Source of the DNA: Papaver somniferum
Lineage: Eukaryota; Streptophyta; Magnoliopsida; Ranunculales; Papaveraceae
Direction: 5' to 3'
Assembly (NCBI RefSeq): GCF_003573695.1
Contig: NC_039359.1
Span: forward strand, 77,700,783-77,764,782
Length of the DNA: 64,000 bases
Shown piece by piece: positions 60,160-64,000 of this stretch. Both the position numbers and the translations under genes were made by a program. The notes below the pieces were generated by a model, which was not told where the DNA came from, did not search any database, and was given only the letters and a program-made list of their open reading frames with translations. The stretch's first letter is position 1. Every line of letters begins with the position of its first letter.

Positions 60160-62546
60160 TGTTAGACAATTTCTCGGTCAAACTCCCATACGTTGCTATC
60201 TCAAGCATGTTTTTCAATGTCAGTGATCAAAACTACAGGTCTTGAGTTCTAGTCTATTATAGATAAGTCTCGGACTAGGATAGAAAGTGTAGTTGAGCTC
60301 AAGGACTTCATGGCGATCCATGATACAAGAAGAAGAACTACTCAATGAACCGGTGGAACTTCTCGACAAAAAGGTATGTGAAGACTTGAACTTATCTGTC
60401 ACTCAAAAGTATATCTACTCTATCTCCTACTCTTTGAGACAAGAAGTCGTATGCTATATATATAGACTTGGATTATACATATTTAGTATTTCGAGCCGAG
60501 TATACCTCGCCTATCTATATCTCGAAATATGTGTTGGTAAGCTTTTCGCTTCGATCAAGTTTATCTTTACCTAGTGACGAAATTCATGATATGTTTCAAT
60601 TACTTTGAAAATTGCTTTGACGAGAAATAGTGTAACAACTATATAAAGTCCTCTAAGAATGTTTCAATGATTGAAATGAGAGTTTAGATTACATAACCAA
60701 TGGTGGACATAAGCATTGTTGTGGAAACACATTTATTTATAAGTCCTATTCCTTGAACCAAAGTTTGCGAACTTTGTTGATCAAGAGAAACGGGAGAATG
60801 GCGTGAGCCAAATCCGTGAACTCAGTCCGCGAACTGCCGAAGTTCTCAAACCCGAGAATTTCTTCTAGAGTTTGTAAACTCTGCCCGATAACTTAAGTCC
60901 GCGAACCTAGTCTGCGAACTTGAGAAGGTTATATATCTGAAGATGATTTCTGAACTTAAACTTAAAAAGACTAAGGAATGCAGTTTGCAAACCATGGCTA
61001 TAAAAGTTCATGAACCAATTCAAGTGAATCAAATCATCTTTGCTTCAATTGTGTCTTGTGTAGTACATGAGATTTCCTTGCAATTGAAAAACTCTCTAAC
61101 TAGTTCATTTGAAGTCATTTGAACTAGTTATGGTGAAGAAGAACATGGTTGATATGGAATGCTCATATGGATAAGCTTTTGGTTAACTGTTGTTGAACCA
61201 ACAAGTGCATACGTTTCGGTACGGTTAACAAACCTATAAGCGTGCATTGTCAAGTGTGTGTAACAAGATAAGTTTTCGATCTAACGGTTGAGAAATATTA
61301 GCTTAAATCAAAATCAGGTTTTCATCTAACGGTGAATATTGAATGCTTTGTTACTAAGCTAACATTGATTGCAAACCCTGATTTAAAAGACTATATAAAG
61401 GAGACATCTAGTATTGTGCAAAAATAATCCTCACACCTCACATGTGATACTAGTTTGCATGCTAGAGTCGTTTCTCCTTTAACCTTTGGTTTTCTTCTTC
61501 TAAAACCAGGTTAATGACTTAAAGACTTCATTGGGATTATGAAGCCAGAACGATATTACTTTTATCGTAGTTGTGTCATCTGATCTTGCGTCTTCTATCA
61601 TACGAGTACAATCATATTGATTGGCTTGAGATTGATATCTCCGATAGGCAAGATATAAAAAGTACTCACAAACATCTTCGTCTCATTGTTTGTGATTCCT
61701 CAACATCTTGTTTCGCTACCATACAATTAAGATTGTTGTAAGGTGATTGATAACTCTAGGATGTTCTTCGGGAATATTAGACCGGAATATCGATTGGTTC
61801 CTGTTCACCTTGATTATTATCAAAAGACGGAACAAAACCTTTAGGGTTTATCTGTGGGAGACATATTGATCCTTTAATAGACTTTTATGTGTGAGAAAAA
61901 TTTGTTTATTGTCAAAGCCTGCGATTTTAGGTCGTAGCAACTCTTAGTTGTGGGTGAGATCAGCTAAGGGAATCAAGTACGCGGTATCCTGCTGGGATCA
62001 GAGGCATAGGGAGTACAAATGTACCTTGGATTAGTGGGAGACTGATTGTGGTTCAACTACAGTCCAGTACGAAGTTAGCTTGGAGTAGGCTAGTGTCTGT
62101 AGCGGCTTAATATAGTGTGTGTTCAATCTGGACTAGGTCTCGGGGTTTTTCTGCATTTGCGGTTTCCTCGTTAACAAAATTTCTGGTGTTTGTGTTATTT
62201 CAATTTCCGCATTATATTGTATTATCTTTATAATTGAAATAATAGAGGTTGTACGTTTAGATCATCAATTAGAATAATTCTACCTTTGGTTGTTGACTGT
62301 CATTGATTGATTCTTGGATATTGGTCTTTGGTACCATCCAAGTTATTCCTTGTGTTTGATTAAAGACTCGCTGATTTCTATTAGCTTGAGTAAATCAAAA
62401 CAAGATAGAGATATTAATTCCTTGAGATACTTTTACCTAGATTGAGTCTAAATGTCTAGTTGATTCTCTAAAAAGTATTTCGGACTTAGTCCATACAGAT
62501 TGCTAAGCGAAATATTGGGTGGTGTTGTTAGACCCCCGCTTTTTCA
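60160..62546 (+). repeat. 3' LTR of the SIRE-like element
   Basis: 2387 bp, from TGTTAGACAATTTC to CCCCGCTTTTTCA, homologous to 35907-38388 but lacking one copy of a segment of about 96 bp. TATATAAAGG lies at about 61393-61402. Confidence 0.85.
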
Positions 62547-62754
62547 AATTCCTAGAGAGATATATTTTCAATAGCACTAACGATAAAGACTCCATCGCTC
62601 GATATAATGTTAATATCGCTCGATCTAATGACATGCGCCAACGCCTAATTCTTTCTCGCCTGTAAATAGGTAATTTTCAAACTAAATTATTACACAAAAA
62701 AATTCTATATTTTTTTCTTTCTCAATCTATTTTTTTTTCTTCAAAACTTCTCAA

Positions 62755-63087
62755 ATGGCGGAGTTTCAAACCCAACTTGATTCGGCAACGCAGCTTAACT
62801 TTTCTGGAGTAGTACTTGAAGGTGTTGTTGAGAAGATATGTGATAGTTATAAAGAAATAGGTAAAAAGCAACTAAGTCTTCAAGTTTTGGACATTAACCA
62901 ACTCAAACCTGTAAGTAAGAAAAGGCAAAAAAGAATTCAAGGCAGGAAAAATCAAGGAAAAACAAATTTGAAGGCAAAGAAGAAGATAAACAAAGGAAAC
63001 TCAGTTCATGAGTGCATTGATTGGAAGTTATGTGAAATGATGAAGATAAAAAAGATGAAGAATATTGTACCATATTTTTATTTTTAG
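62755..63087 (+). CDS. Small hypothetical protein
   Basis: A 110-codon frame starting MAEFQTQLDSATQLNFSG after an AT-rich leader. The second half is strongly basic (KKRQKRIQGRKNQGKTNLKA). I do not recognise it. A GTAAGTAAG at about 62911, right after LKP, looks like a splice donor, so the real protein may diverge after about residue 52. The basic tail with KKRQK loosely recalls the C-termini of Harbinger-associated SANT-like proteins, and a remnant of that type lies 350 bp downstream on the other strand. A gene fragment is as likely as a gene. Confidence 0.35.
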   Translation: MAEFQTQLDSATQLNFSGVVLEGVVEKICDSYKEIGKKQLSLQVLDINQLKPVSKKRQKRIQGRKNQGKTNLKAKKKINKGNSVHECIDWKLCEMMKIKKMKNIVPYFYF

Positions 63088-63440
63088 AGTTCATATTTTA
63101 AATTATTATTTTCTTGTTTTTATGTCTTGGAAAATGAAGATTTTAATGAAAAAACGCACTTGTTTTATGAATTTGACTCGCATTGTTGATAATTAATCTT
63201 ATATTTTATTCTTAATTCAATCTTACATTTTAATTTTAACTAATAAAGTAAAAAAAAAGTAAAACTTCTAATAAAGTTCACGATTTAGAAATTAAACTTC
63301 TAATGAAGTTGATAATTAAGAAATTAAAACATAAACATTGGTTTATATTTGACACTCTTAAAATCTCAAAACAACTACCATATTGAAATCTTTTATGTTG
63401 ATGCGGCGTCACTCCACCCGACACCTTTGTTCAATGCCCT
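63088..63440. other. AT-rich spacer, no gene seen
   Basis: It contains two similar short blocks around AAACTTCTAATAAAGTT and AAACTTCTAATGAAGTT (about 63263 and 63294). Nothing else is recognised. Confidence 0.5.
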
Positions 63441-63710
63441 TCATGATTTCACAACCCCACATGTTTCGACCGCTTGCATTACTAAAGCAACATACTTAAT
63501 AATTTCCTTGTTGATCACATTGAAGCGGTGACTCAACATGCACGCATCTCGATTGTAGAGGTTCATTGTTTTATCTTCAAATCTCACAAATATGTTTTCC
63601 AAAAATGTCATGGCTTGGATTGCAGCACCAACGATAATATGATCATTACAAAAAACATAAGACCTGCAAATACGTTCATCTTCCGCAGTAGTAAATTTTT
63701 GGACTCCGCC
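63441..63710 (-). pseudogene. Remnant of a Harbinger-associated SANT/NAM-like protein
   Basis: The minus-strand frame reads FTTAEDERICRSYVFCNDH, then AAIQAMTFLENIFVRFED and RDACMLSHRFNVINKEIIKY. This spacing (F-T-x-x-E-D, then TFW-like, then S-x-x-x-R) is the pattern of plant SANT/Myb-like DNA-binding proteins linked to PIF/Harbinger transposons. About 90 codons are open to a TGA at 63441-63443. The upstream part continues only through a frameshift near 63710. It is short and has lost its N-terminus, so it is a relic. Confidence 0.45.
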
Positions 63711-63894
63711 TTCTTATTTGATTTTGCACATTGGCTATTTGATTTTACGTAGCATGTTGGTTTTCTATGAACTCAGCCATGTTCATATTTTCATCCATGC
63801 TCTTTGAAAAATTGGAAGATTAATGAAAAGCATGGATGATGTGTGAGTTTCAGAAATTCTAGAGAGATTTAGAAATTTTTGTGTGAGTTGAAAT

Positions 63895-64000
63895 GATTTT
63901 TTATTTTTTTAATTTATTTTTTTGATAATAAAACCTTAGATTAATATAAAGTTCAAATATTTACAAGATTTGTGGGGGGGGGGGGGAACAATATCACATG
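63895..64000 (-). mobile_element. Possible LINE 3' end, cut by the window edge
   Basis: A T/A-rich run followed by TTGATAATAAAACCTTAG and TATTTACAAGAT resembles the 3' end of the LINE at 13073-13115 (T run, then TTTACATAG-like sequence), again in minus orientation. A G run at 63976-63987 follows. The evidence is weak because the window ends here. Confidence 0.3.

Larger units (their letters stand above)
35907..62546 (+). mobile_element. SIRE-like Ty1/copia derivative hosting two nested elements
   Basis: The LTRs are 35907-38388 and 60160-62546. The tRNA-Met primer site TGGTATCAGAGC is at 38391-38402. The polypurine tract GACAAAGGGGGAGAT at 60145-60159 is the signature found before SIRE/Maximus 3' LTRs. 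The flanks AATTA and AATTC suggest a slightly mutated duplication. Removing the two nested elements leaves about 8.07 kb with no recognisable RT, integrase or protease, so it is non-autonomous. Its LTRs differ by roughly 9% over the first 200 bp by eye, making it the oldest layer here. Confidence 0.82.

Overview
This is TE-saturated nuclear DNA of a flowering plant, probably a eudicot. The evidence is plant-type GDSL lipase genes with GT-AG introns and plant clades of Ty3/gypsy, Ty1/copia and L1 elements. The species cannot be named; a Ranunculales (poppy-like) genome is a guess from general look only. No bacterial, organellar or viral genes were seen.

Host genes, 1-13050. A tandem pair of GDSL esterase/lipase genes lies on the + strand. 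The first (1024-8190) is interrupted in exon 3 by a 5.87 kb Ty3/gypsy element (2133-8000, minus strand), which itself carries a 521 bp hAT-type MITE (4979-5499). The second (11530-12838) is intact, with three exons and 355 residues. The pair share a promoter block with a G-box and TATA box.

13051 to about 24306. A degenerate L1-type LINE (minus strand) keeps traces of ORF1 and of endonuclease, RT, zf-RVT and RNase H. Its ORF1 is cut by a solo LTR (18220-23582). That LTR holds a 34 bp tandem array which is itself interrupted by a CACTA-like insertion (20012-22670).

24307-34862. A non-coding, Tat/Ogre-like LTR retrotransposon derivative. Its 3.1-3.4 kb LTRs contain a 69 bp minisatellite that is open in all six frames, so it yields long but spurious ORFs on both strands.

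35907-62546. An old SIRE-like Ty1/copia derivative (LTRs about 2.4-2.5 kb) with a 222-codon ORF of unknown function where gag should be. Two Athila-like Ty3/gypsy elements sit inside it in opposite orientations. One is a very young non-autonomous element (38950-46339) with a 538-codon novel ORF and no reverse transcriptase. The other is a nearly complete Athila (48180-59353) with gag, PR, RT, RNase H and INT. They share LTR starts, primer-binding site, 5' leader and the polypurine region, so the second is a plausible enzyme source for the first.

62547-64000. A small hypothetical ORF, a Harbinger-associated SANT-like protein remnant on the minus strand, and what may be the 3' end of another LINE.

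Most element boundaries rest on target-site duplications read directly from the sequence: GAATG, GCTCCAGG, TATAG, ACC, GCAGT and GTGTA. These allow the insertions to be ordered. Divergence figures are counts by eye, not alignments.
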